Origin: Acidimicrobiaceae bacterium
GTDB lineage: Bacteria > Actinomycetota > Acidimicrobiia > Acidimicrobiales > Ilumatobacteraceae
Assembly: GCA_947458565.1 (NCBI GenBank)
Contig: CANGZK010000031.1
Coordinates: 1 to 10,451, forward strand
Direction: 5' to 3'
Length of the DNA stretch: 10,451 bases
Under the pieces are notes generated by a model. The model was not told where the DNA came from and did not search any database. It worked only from the letters and a program-made list of their open reading frames with translations. Shown piece by piece: positions 1-5,649 of the stretch (within the stretch, counting starts at the first letter, position 1; each line of letters begins with the position of its first letter). A program made the translations under genes and the position numbers.

Positions 1-113
1 ACCTCGTTGCAACTGTGCAAGCTGGAGGGGAAATCGAGATGCCGCTATCGGTTTCAATAGGACTTCGCGAAATAGGACGAAGCGTCAGTGAGTGGGACAA
101 ATTCCGAGGCTAA
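1..113 (+). CDS. C-terminal end of an unidentified protein (partial)
   Basis: An open frame enters from the left edge and reads 36 codons to a TAA at 111-113. The other two + strand frames are closed within the same stretch (TAG at 58-60, TGA at 89-91). A strong hairpin terminator begins 7 bases after the stop, which supports this as the real end of a gene. The visible tail is mixed polar and hydrophobic and ends in SEWDKFRG. I do not recognise a family and no motif is visible. The start and most of the protein lie outside the window. Confidence 0.5.
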   Translation, partial: LVATVQAGGEIEMPLSVSIGLREIGRSVSEWDKFRG

Positions 114-120
114 AGAACAT

Positions 121-165
121 AGAAGGGCGACCCTTGCGGGCCGCCCTTCTATTTATTTGTTTATT
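121..165 (+). terminator. Intrinsic (Rho-independent) terminator
   Basis: A perfect 9-bp stem (AGAAGGGCG at 121-129, CGCCCTTCT at 142-150) encloses an A/C mismatch and a further 3-bp CCC/GGG stem around a TTGC loop. The T-rich run ATTTATTTGTTTATT follows at 151-165. The T tract is on the + strand, so it terminates the gene ending at 113. The same stem could help stop doxX transcripts from the right, but the - strand sequence after the stem is only modestly T-rich. Confidence 0.85.
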
Positions 166-193
166 AGTGGGTCGGGGGGTGACCCCGCAGAAA

Positions 194-613
194 TTATTTG
201 GAGAAACTCCAAAGGCTTTCGGTGAGTGCCCAGCCGTAATCAGACTGTGAAGCGGCAATCGCAAAGATAAACAATGCGCCACCGGCCATCGAAATGTTCT
301 TCATGAATCCGATCATCTCGGTTTGCTTGGCTGTTGCGTCTGTCTGTGTCCAGAAGTCGTGCATCTTGAGCGCCATGACGATGAGCAATGCTGCAAGCAC
401 AATTGCGCCAAGGTCGGCATAGACGCCGAGGATGACGGAGAGGCCACCAAGAACCATCAAGATTCCAGACAATGCATTAGCAAGTTTTGGTGCTGGCACT
501 TTTTTGTATGTTGCATAGCCAACCATTGCCTCGGCTTTTGTGAGGTGATTGAGACCACTAGCTACGAACATGAAGGCGAACAGAATGCGCCCAATCAACA
601 TAACTGAATTCAT
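194..613 (-). CDS. DoxX family membrane protein
   Basis: A 139-residue integral membrane protein of the DoxX family. Four hydrophobic helices are visible at about residues 4-20, 47-64, 67-83 and 105-121. The N-terminal stretch GRILFAFMFVASGLNHL is the usual DoxX start; the GLNH and KMHDFW segments also fit the family. Members are small quinone or redox-linked membrane proteins (DoxD/DoxX of thiosulfate:quinone oxidoreductase; B. subtilis CatD, linked to catechol and quinone stress), but the function of most is unknown. The start at 611-613 is supported by a good ribosome binding site, AAGGAG, 7 bases upstream (complement of 620-625). It is divergent from a marR gene, and two palindromic operators lie in the shared promoter, so it is probably the regulator's target. 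The specific substrate cannot be inferred. Confidence 0.85.
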   Translation of the reverse strand: MNSVMLIGRILFAFMFVASGLNHLTKAEAMVGYATYKKVPAPKLANALSGILMVLGGLSVILGVYADLGAIVLAALLIVMALKMHDFWTQTDATAKQTEMIGFMKNISMAGGALFIFAIAASQSDYGWALTESLWSFSK

Positions 614-634
614 TAATTGCTCCTTGTGTTAAGA

Positions 635-650
635 ACCTCATTGGTGAGGT
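635..650 (-). promoter_or_regulatory. Small hairpin in the doxX 5' leader
   Basis: ACCTCA at 635-640 and TGAGGT at 645-650 form a perfect 6-bp inverted repeat around a 4-base loop. It lies between the predicted doxX transcription start (near 657) and its ribosome binding site (620-625), so it would sit in the 5' untranslated region. It could stabilise the message or be a protein site. Such a short stem can also occur by chance. Confidence 0.3.
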
Positions 651-667
651 AGTTGCGAGCACAACTA
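650..667. promoter_or_regulatory. MarR-type operator, site 1
   Basis: An 18-bp near-palindrome reads TAGTTGCG-AG-CACAACTA, with 8-bp arms that differ at one position. It matches site 2 in arm sequence and 2-bp spacer. The TTGC/GCAA core is the usual shape of a MarR-family dimer site. It overlaps the predicted -10 box of doxX (664-669), so binding there should block doxX transcription. Confidence 0.7.
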
Positions 668-693
668 TATCAGAAAGGTAGTTGCGTGCGCAA
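664..693 (-). promoter_or_regulatory. Predicted doxX promoter
   Basis: Read on the - strand: a -35-like TTGCGC (complement of 688-693), an 18-base spacer, and a -10 TATAGT (complement of 664-669). Transcription would start near 657, leaving a leader of about 40 bases that carries the AAGGAG site. The -35 lies in operator site 2 and the -10 in operator site 1, which fits repression by the divergent MarR protein. Confidence 0.5.
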
Positions 694-696
694 CTA
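679..696. promoter_or_regulatory. MarR-type operator, site 2
   Basis: A perfect 18-bp palindrome, TAGTTGCG-TG-CGCAACTA, with 8-bp arms and a 2-bp spacer. Its centre is 29 bp from that of site 1. It covers the -35 regions predicted for both doxX and marR, so one bound dimer could control both genes, giving autoregulation of marR. Because the site spans the TTG at 682, it also argues against that codon as the marR start. Confidence 0.75.
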
Positions 697-714
697 TCTC
701 GGTATGCTTCAAAC
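682..714 (+). promoter_or_regulatory. Predicted marR promoter (leaderless)
   Basis: A -10 box TATGCT (703-708) lies exactly 6 bases before the ATG at 715, so transcription would start at or next to the start codon. A weak -35, TTGCGT at 682-687 (15-base spacer), overlaps operator site 2. No purine-rich ribosome binding site precedes 715, as expected for a leaderless message. Confidence 0.5.
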
Positions 715-1173
715 ATGGCAAGTCCAAGGTGGCTCAATGACGCAGAGATGAAGGCTTGGCGCGGTTTCGTCACTACGTCTCCCGACTTGATGAATGCCAT
801 TGAACGAGATTTGGGTGTTTTTGGGCTGGATGCTGGCGACTATCAGTTGCTTGCAATGTTGTCTGAAGCAACAGATCACAGACTGAAGATGTGCGATCTT
901 GCCGACACATTGCGGTTGTCAAGAAGCGGACTCACTCGCCGAATGGACGGTGTGGTGAAGGCCAAATATGTCGTTCGAATACAAGATAAAGATGATCGAC
1001 GAGTTTCATTTGCTCATTTGACTCCGAAGGGTTTTGAATTCTTGAAGAAGGTTGCTCCGTTGCATTTGAAAGACGTTCGGAGCCGCATGATTGATTTGCT
1101 GAATGAATCGGAGATAAAGGCGCTCGGATCTGCATTCACGAAAATCAATGCTCATCTGCGCACTACTGAGTAG
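715..1173 (+). CDS. MarR family transcriptional regulator
   Basis: A 152-residue winged helix-turn-helix regulator. The opening SPRWLNDAEMKAWRGF is typical of actinobacterial MarR proteins. The recognition helix region is about residues 63-85 (RLSRSGLTRRMDGV, then KAKYVVR), followed by the beta-wing signature DKDDRRVSFAHLTPKG at 91-106, with its D-x-R pattern. The C-terminal helices would form the dimer interface. I chose the ATG at 715 rather than the in-frame TTG at 682, because the latter would put a 33-base palindrome-containing stretch inside the gene and because 715 has a well-placed -10 box. Divergent doxX and two TAGTTGCG palindromes suggest that it represses doxX and itself and is released by a small ligand or oxidant. 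It has a single cysteine (Cys60), which could be a redox sensor, but this is speculation. Confidence 0.9.
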   Translation: MASPRWLNDAEMKAWRGFVTTSPDLMNAIERDLGVFGLDAGDYQLLAMLSEATDHRLKMCDLADTLRLSRSGLTRRMDGVVKAKYVVRIQDKDDRRVSFAHLTPKGFEFLKKVAPLHLKDVRSRMIDLLNESEIKALGSAFTKINAHLRTTE

Positions 1174-1180
1174 ACAACTC

Positions 1181-1199
1181 AAACTGGTAGTTTTGACGC
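1181..1199 (+). promoter_or_regulatory. Predicted promoter of the DUF1185 operon, with palindrome
   Basis: TAGTTT (1188-1193) is a TANNNT -10 box placed 6 bases before the ATG at 1200, the same layout as at marR. It is embedded in a short perfect inverted repeat, AAACT-GGT-AGTTT (1181-1193). No convincing -35 or ribosome binding site is present. Readthrough from marR, whose stop is 26 bases upstream of the ATG, is also possible. Confidence 0.4.
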
Positions 1200-1745
1200 A
1201 TGGAAATTCGTAAATTTGTAACTACATGTGAAGACATTGAGGCCGAACTGGGCGAGCCAACGGGGCGTATTGTGCGCAAGGCAGTGTGCAGCGCGGTAAT
1301 CACCAATCCGCTTGTTGGCAAACGACATAAGGACCTCACCATGCTTGAACTCATGGGCGCAGAGATTTCTGGATTATTGGCCGAGCGGGCACTTGCAGCG
1401 CTTGGAGTTGAGGCTGGGGAAGTAACCGCATATGGCAAAGCCGCCATCGTCGGTACCGCAGGCGAAATTGAGCATGCCGCAGCGTTGATTCACCCAAGAT
1501 TTGGCGCGCCGGTGCGCAAAGTGGTTGTGCAGGGGCTCGACATCATTCCATCGACCAAAAAAGTTGCTGGACCGGGTGCTTCGATCACTATTCCGATCAC
1601 GAACAAAGACGACATCTGGTCGTTTAATGAGATGGACGCAATCGAAGTGTGTATTGGTGATGCGCCGATGGCACACGAAATTTTGGTCAGCGTTGCGTTG
1701 GCCATTGGTGGCCGACCTTTCGCTCGAACGAACAAAGTGTCATGA
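1200..1745 (+). CDS. Amino acid synthesis family protein (DUF1185)
   Basis: A 181-residue protein of the DUF1185/AA_synth family (PF06684). Family-like segments are TNPLVGK at 35-41, YGKAAIVGTAGEIEHAAAL at 78-96, IHPRFGAPVRKVV at 97-109, and PSTKKVAGPGASITIPI at 117-133. Length is close to the family's usual 190-200 residues. Solved members have a variant of the Bacillus chorismate mutase fold, and a role in amino acid metabolism has been proposed; no reaction is established. There is no signal peptide, so it is cytosolic. It is the first gene of a run of four + strand genes and overlaps the EthD-like gene by 4 bases, so the two are probably translated together. The reaction cannot be inferred. 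Confidence 0.8.
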   Translation: MEIRKFVTTCEDIEAELGEPTGRIVRKAVCSAVITNPLVGKRHKDLTMLELMGAEISGLLAERALAALGVEAGEVTAYGKAAIVGTAGEIEHAAALIHPRFGAPVRKVVVQGLDIIPSTKKVAGPGASITIPITNKDDIWSFNEMDAIEVCIGDAPMAHEILVSVALAIGGRPFARTNKVS

Positions 1746-2053
1746 GCTTTAAAGCAATCATCTTGCTTACTCGCGCTGCCGATGCGACTCACGAGCAGTT
1801 TGCAGATTGGTGGTTAAAAAATCATGCACCGCTAGCAAAGCAATTACCAGAACTACGTCGTGGGGTATTCAACTTGGTAGAAAACCCAGCAGAAGGCGAT
1901 CCAGACGGCGTATCTGAACTGTGGTTTGACTCACAAAGTGATTTCGAGGCTGCATACGCAAGCGAAATCGGTAAAGCAGTTGTGGCCGATTCGCTCTCAA
2001 ACGTTTCTGGCAGGCGTCGCATGTTTGTCGTTGAAAACACCATCCATTCGTAA
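1742..2053 (+). CDS. EthD domain protein
   Basis: A 103-residue alpha+beta barrel protein of the EthD type (PF07110). The opening KAIILLTRAADATHEQFADW and the following WLKNHAPLAKQLPELRR match the family's first strand and its conserved H-x-P helix. EthD is needed for ethyl tert-butyl ether breakdown in Rhodococcus, but most members are uncharacterised, and the fold is shared with small oxygenases, isomerases and dehydratases. The ATG sits inside the stop of the preceding gene (ATGA at 1742-1745), and no ribosome binding site is seen, which points to translational coupling. The conserved His31 in NHAPL is a candidate catalytic residue. It may act on the product or substrate of its DUF1185 neighbour; that is inference. 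Confidence 0.8.
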   Translation: MSFKAIILLTRAADATHEQFADWWLKNHAPLAKQLPELRRGVFNLVENPAEGDPDGVSELWFDSQSDFEAAYASEIGKAVVADSLSNVSGRRRMFVVENTIHS

Positions 2054-2082
2054 TTCCTGAAGCAAGTTAATGTGACAAACAT

Positions 2083-2475
2083 ATGAACCGGCTCGGATTA
2101 GTCACGTTTGTTGCGCGCGAATACGACGAAGCAATTGGTTTCTTCGTTGGGAAGCTTGATTTTGAATTGGTGGAAGACACCGACATGGGTGACGGTAAGA
2201 GATGGGTTGTTGTTGCTCCTACTAGTGGACTAAACAGTGGCGCCTCATTACTCATTGCTCGGGCAGTAACCGAGGCGGAGAAAGCAAGTGTTGGTAATCA
2301 GGCAGGTGGTCGCGTTGCATTCTTTTTGAATACCGATAACTTTGATCGCGACTACACAAATTGGTCTGCGCGTGGCGTGAAGTTTCGTGAACAGCCGCGA
2401 CACGAGGTGTATGGCACTGTTGCAGTATTCGAAGATCTGTATGGTGCACCATGGGATCTGATCCAACCAGCATGA
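2083..2475 (+). CDS. VOC (glyoxalase/dioxygenase superfamily) protein
   Basis: A 130-residue single-subunit VOC protein with two beta-alpha-beta-beta-beta units. Unit one holds LGLVTFVAREYDEAIGFF (4-21) and KLDFELVEDT (24-33); unit two holds GGRVAFFLNTDNFDRDY (75-91) and ends in VAVFEDLYGAPWDLIQP (113-129). The VFEDLYG-x-x-WDL ending marks a common bacterial subgroup. Of the usual metal ligands only Glu117 is clear: the first-strand position holds Thr8 instead of His, and the second-unit position holds Asn83. It may therefore be a binding or resistance protein or use a different site. It follows the EthD gene by 29 bases and precedes the EamA gene by 10, so it is probably in the same operon. 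A TANNNT box (TAATGT, 2068-2073) lies 9 bases before the start and might add an internal promoter. Confidence 0.8.
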   Translation: MNRLGLVTFVAREYDEAIGFFVGKLDFELVEDTDMGDGKRWVVVAPTSGLNSGASLLIARAVTEAEKASVGNQAGGRVAFFLNTDNFDRDYTNWSARGVKFREQPRHEVYGTVAVFEDLYGAPWDLIQPA

Positions 2476-2485
2476 TGTTGGGTGC

Positions 2486-3397
2486 ATGACGCAATCGAAG
2501 CTCTTTGAGCGACTCACTCCATGGATTTTTGTGGCGTTATGGAGCACTGGCTTCGTGGTTGCCCGATACAGCACGCGTAATGCTGGCCCTCTGACGTTTC
2601 TTACAGTGCGCATGTTGTGCGCTGCATTGGTGTTGTCGGTCATCGCTCGTGTTGTGAAGGCTCCAAAACTTCCAAGTGGCTCGTGGTCAACATCGGCAAT
2701 TGTCGGTATTTGTATGCACGCTGTTTATCTTGGTGGAGTTTTTTATGCAATCAAGCGTGGACTGCCTTCTGGTCTGAGTGCGTTGATTGCTGGCTTGCAC
2801 CCAGTTGTCACTTCGGTCGCCGGCCGTGTCTTATTGAAAGAACGTTTGCGAACAAGTCAGTGGGTCGGAGTATTCCTGGGAATCTGTGGAGTACTAGTTG
2901 TAGTAGTTGACAAAGTGCGTGACGGTGTGGGTGATGTAACACGACCTGCATTGATCGCGATGGTCATTTCAATTATTGGAATGTCAACAGGAACATTGGT
3001 GCAACGCGCTCGTGGTAAAGACATGCCGTTAGTCAGTGGTACGACCGCTCAGTATGTTTCGGCTGGAGCGGTGTTGCTCGTGGCATCCAGCTTGTTTGAA
3101 AAGTGGGAATTTCATCTCAACGCCGAGTTACTGCTTGCGCTGTTGTGGTCGGTATTCGTGCTTTCGATATCGGCGGTAATGCTGATGATGTTGCTGATCT
3201 CACGACATTCTGCTGCCCGAGTGAGCAGCCTGTTCTTTTTGACTCCTGCGTTAAGCGCAATTGAAAGCGCAATTCTGTTTGGTGAGAGGCTGAGTGTGCT
3301 CTCGCTTGTTGCGTTGGTGGTGGCCCTGACTGGGGTGTACCTCACCATGCGAAACCCAATCAGTGAGCCAGTTGGGCAAGCCTTCTTAGCCGATTAG
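2486..3397 (+). CDS. EamA/DMT family transporter
   Basis: A 303-residue inner-membrane protein of the drug/metabolite transporter superfamily, with two EamA repeats and about ten helices (approximately 12-28, 35-54, 69-88, 93-113, 126-141, 154-171, 186-203, 214-234, 245-266, 270-287). Each repeat ends in the typical pattern, LKERLRTSQWVGVFLGICGV (117-136) and FGERLSVLSLVALVVALTGV (265-284). The start WIFVALWSTGFVVARY is characteristic. Members export amino acids or related metabolites or move small solutes, usually driven by ion gradients; the substrate cannot be read from sequence. It is the last gene of the DUF1185-EthD-VOC run, only 10 bases after the VOC gene, and may export the compound those enzymes handle. 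No clear terminator follows; the next 93 bases are the upstream region of the aminotransferase. Confidence 0.88.
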   Translation: MTQSKLFERLTPWIFVALWSTGFVVARYSTRNAGPLTFLTVRMLCAALVLSVIARVVKAPKLPSGSWSTSAIVGICMHAVYLGGVFYAIKRGLPSGLSALIAGLHPVVTSVAGRVLLKERLRTSQWVGVFLGICGVLVVVVDKVRDGVGDVTRPALIAMVISIIGMSTGTLVQRARGKDMPLVSGTTAQYVSAGAVLLVASSLFEKWEFHLNAELLLALLWSVFVLSISAVMLMMLLISRHSAARVSSLFFLTPALSAIESAILFGERLSVLSLVALVVALTGVYLTMRNPISEPVGQAFLAD

Positions 3398-3490
3398 CCA
3401 CCCTCTCAATCCCTTGTAATCTCTGGGTCTGAACTTTATGTATTGTAAAGATTTGAGATATATCAGTGTCATATCAATCGGGGGAAATTC

Positions 3491-4684
3491 ATGGCTTTAG
3501 CAACACGATTAGAGCGGCTCGGCACCGAGACGGCGTTCGCAGTTTCGCAAGCCGCAGCGGAGTGGGGCGCTAAGGGAAACCATATTTTTCCGTTCCACTT
3601 GGGTGACCTTAATATTGCAACGTCGCGCAACATCGTCGATGCAATGAATCGTGCGATTGTCGATGGAAAAACTGGATATTGCCCTGCGGCAGGAATTCCT
3701 CAACTGCGCGAAGCACTTGCACATGATGTTGGTGCACGTCGCGGACTCAATTTTTCGCCAGCCAACGTTGTTGTACAACCTGGAGGTAAGCCAGTAATCA
3801 CAAAATTCATTCAGGCGGTGATGAATCCGGGTGACGAAGTTTTGTATCCAAACCCTGGTTATCCGATTTATGAAAGTCAGATCGAATATTTTGGCGGTGT
3901 TGCAAAGTCGTATCGCTACTTGCCATCGTCGACTGGTTTCAGTATTGATATCGATCAGATCAAGGCATCAATTACTCCAAAAACAACTGCAATCATTTAT
4001 AACGACTTGCAGAACCCAATTGGTGCAGAGTCAACAGACGCCGAACGCGAAGCAATTGCGGAATTGGCGATCAAGCACAACTTGTGGGTGCTGTCGGACG
4101 AGGCATATTTTGAAATGCGTTACTCAGGCACATCGAAGTCGATTGCTTCGTTGCCAGGCATGCTGGAGCGCACCGTCATTTTGTACACGTTCTCTAAAAA
4201 GTTTGCGATGACTGGCTGGCGTCTTGGCGCATCAATTGCGCCTGTTGAGGTGTCAAACATGATTGCCAAACTCAATACCAACGACGAGTCGTGCACCACA
4301 CACTTTGTGCAATACGGCGGGGTAGAGGGATTGACCGGCGATCAGTCGGGTACAGCAGTCATGCTTGACACTCTTCGTGAACGACGAGATGTTGCAGTCA
4401 ACATGCTCAATGCAATGCCTGGTGTCAGTGTGCATTCACCTGAAGCTGCGTTCTATTTGTTTCCAGATGTGACTGAAGCAATGCAGAACAAAGGTATTGA
4501 CGACTTGGCAGTCTTTGCAGAACAAGCACTACACGCAACTGGTGTTTCCTTCTGCACACGTCGTCACTTCGGTCGACCACAGCCAGGTGAAGAACGCAAC
4601 TATGTTCGTTTTGCATTTTCAGGCATAAACAAAGACCAAATCGAAAAAGGAATGACTTTGCTTGGTGATTGGATAAAGAAGTAG
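3491..4684 (+). CDS. PLP-dependent class I/II aminotransferase
   Basis: A 397-residue fold-type I aminotransferase related to aspartate aminotransferase. Visible features are HLGDLNI near 36-42, DGKTGYCPAAGIPQLREAL (58-76), QPGGKPVI (96-103, cofactor-phosphate region), NPGYPIY (121-127), NDLQNPIG (171-178, with Asn175 contacting PLP), SDEAY (202-206, with Asp203 and Tyr206), the Schiff-base Lys236 in TFSKKFAMTGWRLG, and Arg373 in YVRFAFS, which binds the substrate carboxylate. Length is normal. A GGGGGAAA stretch (about 3480-3487) just before ATG 3491 can serve as ribosome binding site. The 93 bases upstream are AT-rich with no terminator hairpin; TATTGT at 3441-3446 is a possible -10. The 2-hydroxyacid dehydrogenase follows 2 bases after the stop, so the two probably act on the same 2-oxo acid. 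Substrate could be aspartate, alanine, serine or another amino acid. Confidence 0.88.
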   Translation: MALATRLERLGTETAFAVSQAAAEWGAKGNHIFPFHLGDLNIATSRNIVDAMNRAIVDGKTGYCPAAGIPQLREALAHDVGARRGLNFSPANVVVQPGGKPVITKFIQAVMNPGDEVLYPNPGYPIYESQIEYFGGVAKSYRYLPSSTGFSIDIDQIKASITPKTTAIIYNDLQNPIGAESTDAEREAIAELAIKHNLWVLSDEAYFEMRYSGTSKSIASLPGMLERTVILYTFSKKFAMTGWRLGASIAPVEVSNMIAKLNTNDESCTTHFVQYGGVEGLTGDQSGTAVMLDTLRERRDVAVNMLNAMPGVSVHSPEAAFYLFPDVTEAMQNKGIDDLAVFAEQALHATGVSFCTRRHFGRPQPGEERNYVRFAFSGINKDQIEKGMTLLGDWIKK

Positions 4685-4686
4685 TC

Positions 4687-5646
4687 ATGGCAAAAGTCGT
4701 TGTCACTGGCAAAATTCCATCTGGGGCACTGACTCGACTGCGCGCAGAACACGACGTATTGGCTTGGGAAGAATCAACGCCAATCAGCCGAGAAGAATTG
4801 CTAAAGCGAGTAGTTGGTGCCGATGCAATTGTGAGTCTGCTGACTGAAAAGATCGATGACGAGCTGCTGGCAGCAGCCGGAGATCAACTCAAATCGGTAT
4901 CAAACGTGGCCGTGGGCTACAACAATATTGATGTGCCTGCATGTAAGGCTCGTTCGGTCTCGGTCACAAATACGCCTGGTGTGCTGACTGAAGCAACCGC
5001 CGACATTGCGATGTCACTGATCTTGATGACAACTCGTCGGCTCGCAGAAGGCGAGCGTGTCATTCGCGCCCAGCAGCCTTGGCAGTGGGGCATGTTTTAC
5101 ATGTTGGGTTCAAGTATCCAAGGCCGACAACTGGGCATTGTTGGCATGGGGCAAATTGGTGCTGCTGTAGCAAGACGAGCCCGTGCATTTGGGATGACCA
5201 TTGCATACACAAAGCGCACACCACTAGACGCCGCAACACACAAAGAGCTTGATGCAAAACATGTCGAGTTGGATGAATTGCTTGCTTCAAGCGATGTTGT
5301 TTCCTTGCACTGCCCGTATTCGCCTGAAACACATCACTTTATGAATGCAACTCAATTGGCAAAAATGAAGTCGAGCGCTTACCTCATCAATACTGCGCGT
5401 GGCCCAGTGGTTGACGAAGCAGCGTTGGCAGATGCATTGCAGCGCAATGTCATTGCAGGTGCAGGCTTGGATGTGTTTGAAAAAGAACCTGCCGTGCACG
5501 AAGGATTGCTGGGTCTTGACAATGCCGTGCTGATTCCGCATCTTGGTTCTGCCACTGTCGAAACGCGTGCAGCAATGGCAGATTTGGCTGCGACGAATGC
5601 TCTCGCAATTTTGGGCGGCAAGACCGCTCCAAACTTGGTTGGCTAA
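4687..5646 (+). CDS. D-isomer-specific 2-hydroxyacid dehydrogenase (glyoxylate/hydroxypyruvate reductase-like)
   Basis: A 319-residue NAD(P)-dependent reductase that interconverts a 2-oxo acid and a D-2-hydroxy acid, closest in look to glyoxylate/hydroxypyruvate reductases. Features are VAVGYNNID (74-82), TNTPGVLTEATADIAM (94-109), the Rossmann motif GMGQIG (153-158), the substrate-binding catalytic Arg238 in NTARGPVVDE, Glu267 in DVFEKEP, and catalytic His285 in PHLGSAT: a full Arg-Glu-His set. I chose the ATG at 4687 (MAKVVVTGKI) over an in-frame ATG at 4669, because 4669 lies inside the aminotransferase gene and adds residues absent from the family. It begins 2 bases after that gene's stop and ends 3 bases from the convergent sufU. 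Together with the aminotransferase it could form a serine-hydroxypyruvate-glycerate route; this is inference. Confidence 0.87.
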   Translation: MAKVVVTGKIPSGALTRLRAEHDVLAWEESTPISREELLKRVVGADAIVSLLTEKIDDELLAAAGDQLKSVSNVAVGYNNIDVPACKARSVSVTNTPGVLTEATADIAMSLILMTTRRLAEGERVIRAQQPWQWGMFYMLGSSIQGRQLGIVGMGQIGAAVARRARAFGMTIAYTKRTPLDAATHKELDAKHVELDELLASSDVVSLHCPYSPETHHFMNATQLAKMKSSAYLINTARGPVVDEAALADALQRNVIAGAGLDVFEKEPAVHEGLLGLDNAVLIPHLGSATVETRAAMADLAATNALAILGGKTAPNLVG

Positions 5647-5649
5647 AAA

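Noticed and set aside
169..186. GC-rich hairpin GGGTC/GACCC after doxX as its terminator
   Set aside because: The - strand has no T tract after it and the stem is only 5 bp; the hairpin at 121-150 is far stronger.
682..714. TTG at 682 as the start of marR (11 extra residues)
   Set aside because: It would place operator site 2 inside the coding region; the extension is not typical of MarR proteins, and ATG 715 has a -10 box at the right distance for a leaderless start.
1174..1195. A third MarR operator before the DUF1185 gene (CAACT and TAGTTTTG pieces)
   Set aside because: The half-sites are in the opposite order to the real operators, match only partly, and have the wrong spacing.
2248..2643. 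Long antisense open frames, for example 2248-2643 (-), 1374-1676 (-) and 323-607 (+)
   Set aside because: They lie wholly opposite recognised genes, have no ribosome binding site or family motif, and have a composition typical of shadow frames.
4669..4686. ATG 4669 as start of the hydroxyacid dehydrogenase
   Set aside because: It overlaps the aminotransferase end and adds six residues before the normal MAKVVVTG start.
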